Assembly: GCF_001877035.1 (NCBI RefSeq)
Contig: NZ_CP015756.1
Location: 3,897,001 to 3,961,000, forward strand
Origin: Clostridium estertheticum subsp. estertheticum
GTDB lineage: Bacteria > Bacillota > Clostridia > Clostridiales > Clostridiaceae
Direction of reading: 5' to 3'
Length of the DNA: 64,000 nucleotides
Below the pieces are notes generated by a model that saw nothing but the letters and a program-made list of their open reading frames with translations, did no database searches and had not been told where the DNA came from. Of this stretch, positions 50,971-59,643 are shown piece by piece. The position numbers and the translations under genes are program-made. Each line of letters begins with the position of its first letter. Position 1 is the first letter of the stretch.

Positions 50971-52194
50971 CTATCTTACATGTATTAAATAGAACTTGAT
51001 ATTTTTATCTCCCCATCCTAAATCCCAAGGCACATGATATCTATCAATAGTATGAGTATTAACAAGAGGATAACCATGAGAATCAAAACCAGTAACTATA
51101 GCAAAATGATCTATATCATTGCCTTTTGCATAACAAATAAGATCACCTAAATCCAATTTTTGTATAACACCACATGGATAATCTGGCATAGGAGAGATTA
51201 ATTCCTTAAATGTCCCTTTTCCTATTATTTTCCCCCTACCACTATAGGTTAAATATTGTTTAAATGCGTCAGCATTAACCCATGCGGATGTTCCGTCAGT
51301 TCCACCATATTTTTTGTAAGTACAATGCCAAACACCATCAAATTCTAATCCACCACCTTCTTTATCTCCCATTGATTGAGATACATAATTAGTACAATTT
51401 CCACCAATGCCAGTATAATTTGTGTACTTATTATTATATTTTTTTAAATTTCCACTTGCCCATGGTATTCCACAGTATTTATCAGCATATTTAATAGCAT
51501 TTATTTTATCATATTTACCTTTGGTAACAGCTTTTGGTTCAGGTAGTATTTTAGGACAATTTTGAAGATTATATTTTTCTTTATTATCAATATTAAGCTT
51601 AGGATCTTTTATTTCTCCTGAATAAGATTTTAAAGCATCTTCAAAGCAATCTAAATACCAATCAGAGTAAATTACCCATTTTTCATCTTTTTTTATTAAA
51701 TCCATAGAGTGTGTTAGTCCCACTCCAAAAATGTTTGTAGTCGGATTAACATCATTTTTGTAAGTATATTGGAATTTGTAATATTCATCTACTAATAAGC
51801 GAAGACCTCTTTGCGTATTAGTTATTTTTCTAATTTTTGGAGTAGATTCAACTTTTACATAGTTCATATTTCTTTGACATGACCAATCATTAAAATAACT
51901 AAGTCTTTTCACTTCATGCTCCAAGCTCCATTTTCCAAGCTTTTGAGAAACATCATAATATTTAGGTAGATTAGTAATATCTTTAGTAATAAACATTGAA
52001 TTACGATCTTTATAAATATCCTCAATTACCTTTGTCATCTCGTCTGTATCAGTATTTACAGGAGCTATTGTAGAAATAGCAATAGCTTTACTTGTAAAAA
52101 AATCATTTGATTTATAGCAAAATAAACCTACTAATAAAAGAAAAGAGGACAGAATAATAATAGAAGTACTGATTTTGCAAATATGTTGTTTCAT
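50971..52194 (-). CDS. Secreted amidase-domain protein (Amidase_6 type)
   Basis: About 407 residues. A signal peptide (IIILSSFLLLVGLFCY) is followed by a long region of unknown fold (about 40-215, with conserved Trp/Tyr: DWSCQRNMNYVKV, WVIYSDWYLDCFEDAL). The C-terminal amidase-like domain (about 225-407) has the nucleophile Cys in GGNCTNYVSQS and the His in DIDHFAIVTGF, plus NTHTIDRYHVPWDLGW. Relatives in Clostridium are annotated amidase-domain or CHAP-like proteins, thought to act on peptidoglycan peptides. ATG 52194 follows GGAGGTG; the TTG at 52212 is upstream of that site. Transcribed in the same direction as the lipoprotein. Confidence 0.85.
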   Translation of the reverse strand: MKQHICKISTSIIILSSFLLLVGLFCYKSNDFFTSKAIAISTIAPVNTDTDEMTKVIEDIYKDRNSMFITKDITNLPKYYDVSQKLGKWSLEHEVKRLSYFNDWSCQRNMNYVKVESTPKIRKITNTQRGLRLLVDEYYKFQYTYKNDVNPTTNIFGVGLTHSMDLIKKDEKWVIYSDWYLDCFEDALKSYSGEIKDPKLNIDNKEKYNLQNCPKILPEPKAVTKGKYDKINAIKYADKYCGIPWASGNLKKYNNKYTNYTGIGGNCTNYVSQSMGDKEGGGLEFDGVWHCTYKKYGGTDGTSAWVNADAFKQYLTYSGRGKIIGKGTFKELISPMPDYPCGVIQKLDLGDLICYAKGNDIDHFAIVTGFDSHGYPLVNTHTIDRYHVPWDLGWGDKNIKFYLIHVR

Positions 52195-52271
52195 TGATTT
52201 ATACACCTCCAAGCTGCGTTAATTTAGTATTCCACAACTTGAAGATTTCTTGCAAAAAATCGCAAAAAATA

Positions 52272-52316
52272 TTAAACGACTAAAGCCTTTTAATATTTAA
52301 GACTTTAGCCGTTTAA
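52272..52316 (-). terminator. Terminator of cvfB
   Basis: TTAAACGACTAAAGCCTT pairs with AAGACTTTAGCCGTTTAA with two mismatches; the minus-strand transcript continues into TATTTTTTG. Confidence 0.75.
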
Positions 52317-52330
52317 TGAGATTTACTTAT

Positions 52331-53206
52331 TTATTCTTTTTCTATTTCTTCTAATTTGATATCTTGTTCTTTTAATCTAGTACCATCCTTATCTTGAACA
52401 ATCAGGTCACATTTCATAAGTCCACCCAATGCCCTTTTAAATGCATTTTTACTTGTTCTAAATGTTTTCTTTATATCATCCGGGGAACTTTTATCATTGT
52501 ATACCATAGATCCACCAGATTTATTTAAGAATTCTAATATCTGCTGCCCAACTACATCTCTTTCTTCTAATCTTGGTTTTCTTGCTGTTACATCCATTTT
52601 ACCATCTTCGTAATATTTTTGTACTCTCACGGTTAGTCTGTCTCCGGGTATAACACTCGCATAATTCTCATTTCTTAGAATAACAGCTCTATAAATATCA
52701 TCAATAGCTATCATTAATGTACCATTAGTCTGGATTCCGTATACTGTACCTTCCACCTCATCATCAATTTCATATGAATCTGTATCATATAAATATTTAT
52801 CAATAAAAGTAGTAGCTGCAAGCCTTCCAGTCTTATCTAGATATATGTAAAAAAGATATTTCTTTCCTGTTTCTAAGCTATAGTTTTCCTCTTTAAAAGG
52901 AACTAATATATCTCTTTCTAAACCAATTTCAACAAAACTTCCTATTGTAGTCATATCAACTACCTTAAGATAAGCTAGGTCCCCGACTTTTGCCAGTGGC
53001 CTTTTTAAAGTTGCAATCAATCTATCACTTGAGTCCCTGTATATAAACGCTTCAACTTCATCGTCAATTTTAAGTGCTCTCCCTACTGTACTTTTCATTG
53101 GAAGTAATATATCATCATCCGTATTATCTGTCTCCGCTCCCAAATAGTAACCAAAATCTGCTCTTCTAACTACCTTTAAACTATTAATATCTCCTATTTT
53201 TATCAT
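52331..53206 (-). CDS. cvfB: S1-domain RNA-binding protein CvfB
   Basis: A 291-residue protein of the YitL/CvfB family: three S1-like OB folds (about 1-65, 70-135, 145-210; DILLPMKSTV, DILVPFKEENY, and VEGTVYGIQTNGTLMIAIDD) and a C-terminal winged helix (DDIKKTFRTSKNAFKRALGGLMK). Staphylococcal CvfB binds RNA and influences virulence gene expression; the role in clostridia is unknown. Length normal. AGGGGAT before the ATG. It lies 135 bases after the gamma-carbonic anhydrase gene on the same strand. Confidence 0.93.
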   Translation of the reverse strand: MIKIGDINSLKVVRRADFGYYLGAETDNTDDDILLPMKSTVGRALKIDDEVEAFIYRDSSDRLIATLKRPLAKVGDLAYLKVVDMTTIGSFVEIGLERDILVPFKEENYSLETGKKYLFYIYLDKTGRLAATTFIDKYLYDTDSYEIDDEVEGTVYGIQTNGTLMIAIDDIYRAVILRNENYASVIPGDRLTVRVQKYYEDGKMDVTARKPRLEERDVVGQQILEFLNKSGGSMVYNDKSSPDDIKKTFRTSKNAFKRALGGLMKCDLIVQDKDGTRLKEQDIKLEEIEKE

Positions 53207-53341
53207 TTAATATCCCCTGCCTTTTTTAAACTTTTGACCAATCTATATATTTGTTAAGAATACCTACAAATAGTACTAAATATACTTGTCATGTTTTCTA
53301 TTCCATTTAATTTCATCATTTTTGTCGCTCCTAAAAAAGCC

Positions 53342-53851
53342 TCACTCTTTTATTATATATTTCATTGAAAGTTCAGCATAATGATGCGCTGATTCTTTTA
53401 AGCCCTCTTTTTCCTGAACCGTTAACATTCTTATAACCCTTGCTGGCACTCCCATGCATAAAACACCAGACGGTATTTTTTTCCCCTGCGTAACTAAACT
53501 ACCAGCTCCAATTATAGTATACTCTCCTATTTCTGCACCATTAAGGATTGTACTTCCCATTCCGATTAAAGTATAATTTGCAATTGTACAACCATGTATT
53601 ATAGCATTATGTCCGATAGTTACATAATCTCCAATATTAATAACAAAATCGTCATCATTATGTATAGTGCAGTTATCTTGAACATTTGTGTAATTACCTA
53701 TAGACATAGAATTCATATCACCTCTTAATACAGCTCCAAACCAAATACTGCTGTGCTCTCCTATAGATACATTTCCTATAACATCTGCGCTGCTAGCAAT
53801 AAAAGTATTTTTATGTATACTCGGGATTTGTCCATCGAATTGATGTATCAT
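53342..53851 (-). CDS. Gamma-carbonic anhydrase family protein
   Basis: A 169-residue left-handed beta-helix built of hexapeptide repeats (VIGNVSIGEHSSIWFGAVL, YTLIGMGSTILNGAEIGEY). The zinc ligands of the family are in place: His64 (CTIHND), His81 (IGHNA) and His86 (IIHGC). RGDMNSMSIGNYTNVQDN is the usual CamH/YrdA text. Members form trimers; many, lacking the acidic loop of archaeal Cam, have weak or unproven carbonic anhydrase activity. GGTGAGGA before the ATG. Cytoplasmic. Confidence 0.93.
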   Translation of the reverse strand: MIHQFDGQIPSIHKNTFIASSADVIGNVSIGEHSSIWFGAVLRGDMNSMSIGNYTNVQDNCTIHNDDDFVINIGDYVTIGHNAIIHGCTIANYTLIGMGSTILNGAEIGEYTIIGAGSLVTQGKKIPSGVLCMGVPARVIRMLTVQEKEGLKESAHHYAELSMKYIIKE

Positions 53852-53982
53852 AATTTCATCCTCACCTCTTCCAAAATAATAAATGAATATCGAATATAGT
53901 GCTATACTAAGTATACATTTATTATACTACTATATTTAATAAACAATCCCGTAATTAGTCAAAATTTGAGTTAATTTATTAT

Positions 53983-54055
53983 TTGATTTTTTATAAAATA
54001 TAATATATAATACCATATGTAGTGGCGATTATTTTAAAAATACTACATATGGTAT
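53983..54055 (+). promoter_or_regulatory. nrdJ promoter with two NrdR-like boxes
   Basis: TTGATT (53983-53988), 17 bases, TATAAT (54006-54011). Two sites resemble the NrdR box ACACWATATNTWGTGT: 54010-54025 (13 of 16) and 54040-54055 (12 of 16), 30 bp apart, about three helical turns as in known NrdR pairs. Together they form 19-bp perfect inverted arms (54005-54023 and 54042-54060). A second hairpin, TATACCTAA/TTAGGTATA, lies at 54077-54111 in the leader. Confidence 0.65.
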
Positions 54056-54169
54056 TATATTTAATATTACATAAAATATACCTAAATAATTAATATAACT
54101 ACTTAGGTATAATAATTTCAAACATACAGACTTATATTTTACATGATTTAAGATTAATATGCAACTAAT

Positions 54170-54213
54170 AGGAGGTGTTTATACTAGTTTTTTTTAAGCT
54201 AGTATTAATTATG
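54170..54213 (+). promoter_or_regulatory. Ribosome binding site separated from the nrdJ start by a hairpin
   Basis: The strong AGGAGGTG (54170-54177) is 33 bases from the only suitable ATG (54211). Between them ATACTAG (54181-54187) and CTAGTAT (54199-54205) form a perfect 7-bp stem with an 11-base loop. Folded, the effective spacing is about eight bases. The GTG at 54175 lies within the site and cannot be the start. Confidence 0.6.
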
Positions 54214-57200
54214 GCGGAGATAAAAAATTTGATTAAACGGGTTTTCACTAAGGAATTAGAAAAGAATAAAGCTATTACTGTTTTTGATTTATTTAATTGG
54301 AAAAAAGTAAATGTTTTGTTAAAAGACCATAAAACTAATAAAGTACTTTTAGACATGAAGGATTTAGAATTTCCAGAACACTACTCACAAAATTCTTGCG
54401 ATATAATCGCTTCAAAATATTTTAGAAAATCTGGCCTTAATAATAAAAAAGGTTATGAGGATAGTATGAAACTTGTAGCTCATAGACTTGTAAATTTTTG
54501 GTGTGAAGCTTTAATAAACGAAACTATCATTAAATCTGATGAAGAAAAAAGCATTATTTATGATGAATTAATATATGCATTTTTAAATCAAATGTTTGCT
54601 CCAAATTCTCCCCAGTGGTTTAACACTGGCCTTAATTTATCATATGGTATAAAAGGTGGATCATTAGATAATTTTTATTATGATGAAAAATCAAAAATGA
54701 TAGTTAAAAGTAAAGATGCTTATACAAGAACTCAAGCCTCGGCTTGTTTTATTCTATCAATTGAAGATAAATTACTCGGCAAACATTCAATTTCAGAGCA
54801 ATATGTAACAGAAACTAAATTATTTAAAGGTGGTTCTGGTACTGGAACTAATTTCTCTAGTATACGAGGCATTGGAGAGAAATTATCTAGTGGTGGTATT
54901 TCTTCAGGCCTTATGAGTTTCTTAAGAGGCCTTGATAGAAATGCAGGTGCGATAAAATCTGGTGGAACTACAAGACGTGCAGCTAAAATGTTATGCCTTG
55001 ATATAAACCATCCTGAAATAATGGAATTTATGACCTGGAAAGCTAAAGAAGAAGATAAAGTAAGGGCTCTAACTAAAATGGGCTATGATGGTAGTTTTGA
55101 GGGAGAGGCTTATGAAACTGTTTCTGGTCAAAATGGAAACAATTCTATAAGATTTTCAGATGAATTTATGACGAAAGTTGATAAGTTGTCAATTGATCCC
55201 GATCAAACTATTACCCTTAAAGGAAGATGTGATTCTTCAATTGACAAAGATATAAGTGTAAAAAAACTATGGGACACCTTTAATGACGCTGCTTGGAAAT
55301 GCGCAGATCCAGCTCCACAGTTTGATGACACCTTTAATGCATGGCACACTTGTCCTGCTGGAGAAGACGGAGAATTTGGTGCTAAGCATAATAGAATTAA
55401 TTCAACTAATCCTTGCGGGGAATATGCCTTTTTAGATGATACTTCTTGTAATTTAGCTTCTATTAATATTTATAAATTTTATGATACTTTAACTAAAAAA
55501 TTTGATATAGATGGATATGTTCATTTAATAGGCCTTACTCAATTAGTTCTTGAAGCATCAATACATTGGGGACAATTTCCAACTGAAGATATAGCAAGAA
55601 AAACTCATTTATTTAGAACCACTGGTCTTGGGCTATCAAATTTAGCTTCATTATTTATGGTAATGGGCTATCCATATGACTCAGAAGACGCTAGAAATAT
55701 AGCATCATCACTAACAGGAATAATGACTGCGCAGTCTTATTATGTTTCATCTTTGATTGCTAAAGAATTATCTCCTTTTGAAAAATATAATATTAATAAA
55801 GAATACATGCAGATAGTTATAAGAAATCATGCAAGAGCAGCTGGGGCAATAAAGAGTGACTTTGAAAATCTAAACTATGAACCTATTAAAGTGGATCACG
55901 CTATTTTAAATAAAGACTCTTTAGGTGCTATAAGTGAAACCCTAAAAAGTTGCTGGACAAAAGCATTAAGTAGCGGCGAAAACTATGGTTTTAGAAACGC
56001 TCAAGTTACAGTTTTAGCTCCTACTGGCACTATTTCCTTTGCTATGGATTGTGGTGCAACATCTGTAGAGCCATACTTCAGTCATTTTATTTATAAGAAA
56101 TTATCTGGTGGTGGTTTTATGACCATCGTAAATCCTGTAATTAAAGATTCTCTTGCTAACCTTGGATATTCAGAAAGTGAAACAAATGATATTTTTGATT
56201 ACATTCTAAGAAAAGAAATGGTTGATGAAAACGGCTTTGAATATGAAAAAATTGTGGACGGTAAAATAGAGGGTGCTCCTCATTTGAAACAGGAACATTT
56301 ATCTATATTTGATACAGCAAATAAATGTGGTAGCGGTAAAAGGTATATTTCCTTTATGGGACACGTTCTTATGATGGCAGCAATAACGCCAATGATATCA
56401 GGTTCTATATCAAAGACTGTAAACTTACCTAAAAATGCCACTATTAAAGATTTTAAAGAAGTTATATTAACTTCTTGGAAATTAGGAGTAAAAGGTATAG
56501 CCTTATATAGGGATGGTTCAAAGGCAAGTCAACCACTAAACACTACATTGTCCGAGGATAAGGAACTATTACTTGAAGATCTATCTTATGACGCTCTTTT
56601 AAAGAAAGCAAGATCATTACAAAAAACTTCAAACCAATCACACTCAACACGTGAAAAACCAATTGGGATACGTTATGGTACTACTCATCCTGCTCAAATT
56701 GAAGATGTAAAGATTTATACTACGGTAAATAGGCGTTCAAATGGAGAGATTTCTGAAATATATATAACAACAGATAGAGAAGGTACTATTATTACTGGTT
56801 TACTTAATTCTTTATCAAAAGCAATCTCAGTTATGCTTCAACACCATGTACCTGCAGACGCTATCTCGAAGATGCTTCGAGGCCAAAAATTTGAGCCTTA
56901 TGGCTTTGTACAAAAACATCCTTACATTAAATCAGTTTCATCTATTTCTGATTTGATCAGCAAAATTATTGATATAGAACTAGGTGACTACAGTAGATGT
57001 CAAATTAAACCTGACAATTACGAGAGCACTAATATACCTAATAATCCGTTAATCCCTGTTGAAAATGAAATTTCAACTACTTTAGAAGAATCCGCTAATG
57101 TGGTATCTCCTGAAAGTAAAGCTACTGACAAAATCCAAGGTGAAAGATTGTACTCTGAAACCTGTTCACTTTGCTCAAGTACTAGGCTTGTTCGCAATGG

Positions 57201-57249
57201 TACTTGTAAGGTTTGCCTTGATTGCGGAACAACAACTGGATGTAGTTAA
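54211..57249 (+). CDS. nrdJ: Adenosylcobalamin-dependent (class II) ribonucleotide reductase
   Basis: Makes deoxyribonucleotides by a B12-generated thiyl radical, independent of oxygen. About 1,012 residues. Active-site N-x-C-x-E is N400, C402, E404 (NSTNPCGEY); other family text is NQMFAPNSPQWFNTG, ACFILSIED, LFKGGSGTGTNFSSIRG and TVLAPTGTISF. The C-terminus carries a CxxC-type zinc-ribbon tail (CSLCSSTRL, CKVCLDCGTTTGC) that includes the redox cysteines. No ATP cone is evident at the N-terminus. Control: two NrdR-like boxes at the promoter; no cobalamin riboswitch. Translation depends on the hairpin-spaced ribosome binding site. Confidence 0.95.
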   Translation: MAEIKNLIKRVFTKELEKNKAITVFDLFNWKKVNVLLKDHKTNKVLLDMKDLEFPEHYSQNSCDIIASKYFRKSGLNNKKGYEDSMKLVAHRLVNFWCEALINETIIKSDEEKSIIYDELIYAFLNQMFAPNSPQWFNTGLNLSYGIKGGSLDNFYYDEKSKMIVKSKDAYTRTQASACFILSIEDKLLGKHSISEQYVTETKLFKGGSGTGTNFSSIRGIGEKLSSGGISSGLMSFLRGLDRNAGAIKSGGTTRRAAKMLCLDINHPEIMEFMTWKAKEEDKVRALTKMGYDGSFEGEAYETVSGQNGNNSIRFSDEFMTKVDKLSIDPDQTITLKGRCDSSIDKDISVKKLWDTFNDAAWKCADPAPQFDDTFNAWHTCPAGEDGEFGAKHNRINSTNPCGEYAFLDDTSCNLASINIYKFYDTLTKKFDIDGYVHLIGLTQLVLEASIHWGQFPTEDIARKTHLFRTTGLGLSNLASLFMVMGYPYDSEDARNIASSLTGIMTAQSYYVSSLIAKELSPFEKYNINKEYMQIVIRNHARAAGAIKSDFENLNYEPIKVDHAILNKDSLGAISETLKSCWTKALSSGENYGFRNAQVTVLAPTGTISFAMDCGATSVEPYFSHFIYKKLSGGGFMTIVNPVIKDSLANLGYSESETNDIFDYILRKEMVDENGFEYEKIVDGKIEGAPHLKQEHLSIFDTANKCGSGKRYISFMGHVLMMAAITPMISGSISKTVNLPKNATIKDFKEVILTSWKLGVKGIALYRDGSKASQPLNTTLSEDKELLLEDLSYDALLKKARSLQKTSNQSHSTREKPIGIRYGTTHPAQIEDVKIYTTVNRRSNGEISEIYITTDREGTIITGLLNSLSKAISVMLQHHVPADAISKMLRGQKFEPYGFVQKHPYIKSVSSISDLISKIIDIELGDYSRCQIKPDNYESTNIPNNPLIPVENEISTTLEESANVVSPESKATDKIQGERLYSETCSLCSSTRLVRNGTCKVCLDCGTTTGCS

Positions 57250-57330
57250 CAGCTATATCACAATTGTCATAATAAGTCTCCATACAACTTTGAGCTTTAC
57301 TATAAAATGAATAAATATTAAAATAAAGAG

Positions 57331-57366
57331 AAATCACTATTTATAATTTAAATAGTGATTTTTTTT
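57331..57366 (+). terminator. Terminator of nrdJ
   Basis: AAATCACTATTT pairs with AAATAGTGATTT around a seven-base loop and runs into T8. Confidence 0.88.
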
Positions 57367-57413
57367 ACATATTGGTATGAATAAATAGTTTTAACTATCG
57401 ACGAGGAATATAA

Positions 57414-57515
57414 ATGGGTAGCTATATCTCGAGTAGACTTACCCCTAAATTTGTAAATGACTATATAAAAGATAAACTTTTTGGGAAACATAGTTTTTCA
57501 ATTGTATTCTTATAG
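57414..57515 (+). CDS. Possible small protein, 33 residues
   Basis: ATG with GAGGAA at a fair distance, then 33 codons (begins MGSYISSRLTPKF, ends FSIVFL) and TAG. I do not recognise it. It lies in the 396-base gap before the Xre-type gene and may be a remnant of a larger gene or chance. Low confidence. No promoter assigned. Confidence 0.25.
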   Translation: MGSYISSRLTPKFVNDYIKDKLFGKHSFSIVFL

Positions 57516-57585
57516 AAATATGCCTTTAAATTCATCGTTTTAGCCAACTGGCTTGATAGTCGAGTTGCTAAATCGGGCTGTTTCG

Positions 57586-57614
57586 TTGACATAGAAAAAT
57601 GGTAAGTATAGTAT
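57586..57614 (+). promoter_or_regulatory. Promoter of the membrane Xre regulator gene
   Basis: TTGACA, exactly 17 bases, TAGTAT, about 30 bp before the start codon. Confidence 0.72.
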
Positions 57615-57645
57615 TATAAGTGAAAGAATACTAGGAGGGATTTCT

Positions 57646-58689
57646 ATGGAAGATAAAAAGTCATTTGGTGAATTTATTACACAAAAAAGGAAAGAATCAA
57701 GATTGACTCAGAAGAGTTTCGCAGAGAAAATATTTGTAACAGAATCTGCAATTTCAAAATGGGAAAGAGGAATCTCTTATCCTGACATCACCCTTATAAG
57801 TGATATTTGTGAGGTGCTTAAGATTAACGAACATGAACTGTTAACCGCGAGTGAAGACCTCCAAACAAGAGCTACAGAAAAATCCGCCACAAAATATGTA
57901 AAATTAGTAAACAGATATAAATCTACGTTGTTTTTTGTGTATGGAATATCTTTATTAGTATGCTTTATATGTAATCTGGCTGCTCAACATATGTTGTCGT
58001 GGTTTTTTATTGTACTGACTGCAGAATTGATTGCATTTACGTTAACACTGCTGCCTGTTTTGGTGACTAAATATCGTGGATTGATTACGCTAGGAGCTTT
58101 TTTTACCTCGCTTGTTCTTCTTTTGATGACTTGCTGTATTTATACAGATGGAGACTGGTTCCTTGTTACCTTTATACCCTTGCTGTTTGGTATGACCGTT
58201 GTTTTTTTACCAATTATACTAAATCGCATATGGCTTCCGGAGTTCTTGTCAAATAAAAAAGCATTACTGTGTTTTATGGCAGATACCGTATTACTATTAT
58301 TATTGATTTTTGTATGCGCTATATATTCAGGCGGAGGATGGTTCTTAACAAAAGGTCTTCCAATTACACTATTCTGTCTAATTATTCCATGGAGTATGAT
58401 GCTTATTATTAGGTATTCCAGAACTGATGGTTTACTCAAGACTTCAGGATGTTTCGCTGTGATTTCTGTATTTGACTATTTTATAGAAGGTTTGATAAAT
58501 AAGATATTAGGAATTAAACCTTATGTATTTGGATTTCAATACAATTTTCATAATTGGGGTGACGAATATATGAATGGGAATATACATATGATTATACTCA
58601 TTTTATTATTGGGAATGACTGTGTCGTTTGCAATAGCAGGATTTATGAAATCAATAAATAAACGTTCTCAAAATTTGAACACTAATTAA
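57646..58689 (+). CDS. Membrane-anchored Xre-type regulator
   Basis: A 347-residue fusion. Residues about 8-65 are a Cro/CI-type helix-turn-helix (FITQKRKESRLTQKSFAEKIFVT, AISKWERGISYPD). The rest has about seven membrane segments. Two segments end in related text (CCIYTDGDWFLVT and CAIYSGGGWFLTK), so the membrane part seems internally duplicated. Such one-component membrane sensors are common in Clostridia beside ABC transporters for antimicrobial peptides; the ABC genes start 150 bases downstream, so it may control them. AGGAGGG precedes the ATG. The signal is unknown. Confidence 0.82.
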   Translation: MEDKKSFGEFITQKRKESRLTQKSFAEKIFVTESAISKWERGISYPDITLISDICEVLKINEHELLTASEDLQTRATEKSATKYVKLVNRYKSTLFFVYGISLLVCFICNLAAQHMLSWFFIVLTAELIAFTLTLLPVLVTKYRGLITLGAFFTSLVLLLMTCCIYTDGDWFLVTFIPLLFGMTVVFLPIILNRIWLPEFLSNKKALLCFMADTVLLLLLIFVCAIYSGGGWFLTKGLPITLFCLIIPWSMMLIIRYSRTDGLLKTSGCFAVISVFDYFIEGLINKILGIKPYVFGFQYNFHNWGDEYMNGNIHMIILILLLGMTVSFAIAGFMKSINKRSQNLNTN

Positions 58690-58840
58690 TAGTCATCATC
58701 AATTTAAAATGTGAAAACAGTATAAGTGTATTAGAACAAGTAAAGATAAAGTTTAATAGGGTAATTCTTTTAGTCTTTGGTAGTTAGACCTTTAATCCAC
58801 CTGCTAAGTAGGTGAGTAGTTTGAAAAAGAGGAAAATGAT

Positions 58841-59641
58841 ATGATAACTTTAATTAAACTAGATTTAAAAAATTGCATAAAAAACGAAAAATTCAAAATA
58901 TATTTCTTATCTTTGTTAGGTATTTGTATATTTTCATTTTTAGCTGTTTGTACAGATTCATTTATGAGCAACTCATTACAATTAAATTTCCCAAATAAAA
59001 TGGGAATAATGTTAGGAAATAATGTACATTCAGTCCTTCAGTTTATATTACTAACGCTTCCTTTAATTGCATGTGGCATTTATTCTGACTCATTTATATA
59101 TGAAAGAGATAATAACATATGTGTATATTATTTAGCAAGAATTAATAAACGAAAATATTTTACAGCAAAAATGTTTTCAATTTTTATCATAGTTTTTTTT
59201 ACTATATTATTGCCACTAAGTATAAATGAACTATTAACGTTACTAGCTATACCAAACGTAGGAGTAGATCACGGATATGGCCTTACTGTATATCTATTGA
59301 AAGCTAACGCAAGTGAATTTTTTTTACAAAGTATCTACAATGGTCATCCTTATTTATACAATTATCTATTAATTTTAATAACATCATTTTATGGTGCATT
59401 AGTAGCGGTTATAGGGTTTAATATATCTCTACTGTTTCAAATGAAAAAAATAAATTTGCTTATTTATATGTTTCTAGGAGTTAACTTAACGTCATTTGTT
59501 TTACCACAGAAGTTTCAAATATATAATTATATACAATCTAATCCAGGCAACCTTAGCGATTTTATTATTGCATTAACGGGGTGGATAGTGGTATGTCTCA
59601 TAAGCGGAACAATTGGTATATGGAAGGAGACTAGAAGCTAG
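58841..59641 (+). CDS. ABC transporter permease subunit (first)
   Basis: A 266-residue membrane protein with about six segments and a long extracytoplasmic loop after segment 1. It resembles ABC-2 permeases only in general pattern (IYERDNNICVYYLARINKRKYFTAKMFSI is the usual cytoplasmic loop between segments 2 and 3). I cannot assign a closer family. AAAAGAGGAAAA precedes the ATG. It ends two bases before the second permease gene. The gap before it holds a small hairpin CACCT/AGGTG at 58800-58815. Confidence 0.75.
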   Translation: MITLIKLDLKNCIKNEKFKIYFLSLLGICIFSFLAVCTDSFMSNSLQLNFPNKMGIMLGNNVHSVLQFILLTLPLIACGIYSDSFIYERDNNICVYYLARINKRKYFTAKMFSIFIIVFFTILLPLSINELLTLLAIPNVGVDHGYGLTVYLLKANASEFFLQSIYNGHPYLYNYLLILITSFYGALVAVIGFNISLLFQMKKINLLIYMFLGVNLTSFVLPQKFQIYNYIQSNPGNLSDFIIALTGWIVVCLISGTIGIWKETRS

Positions 59642-59643
59642 TT

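Noticed and set aside
54005-54060. Reading the 19-bp inverted arms as a terminator
   Set aside because: There is no plus-strand gene before it and no clear U tract, and it overlaps the -10 of nrdJ; an operator is more likely, though RNA folding is not excluded.
53852-54210. Cobalamin riboswitch before nrdJ
   Set aside because: A B12 dependence made this worth looking for, but the B12-box and long structured aptamer are missing; NrdR-like boxes explain the region better.
58690-58840. Regulatory RNA before the ABC permease genes
   Set aside because: Only one short hairpin (CACCT/AGGTG) is seen; no known riboswitch block and no terminator.
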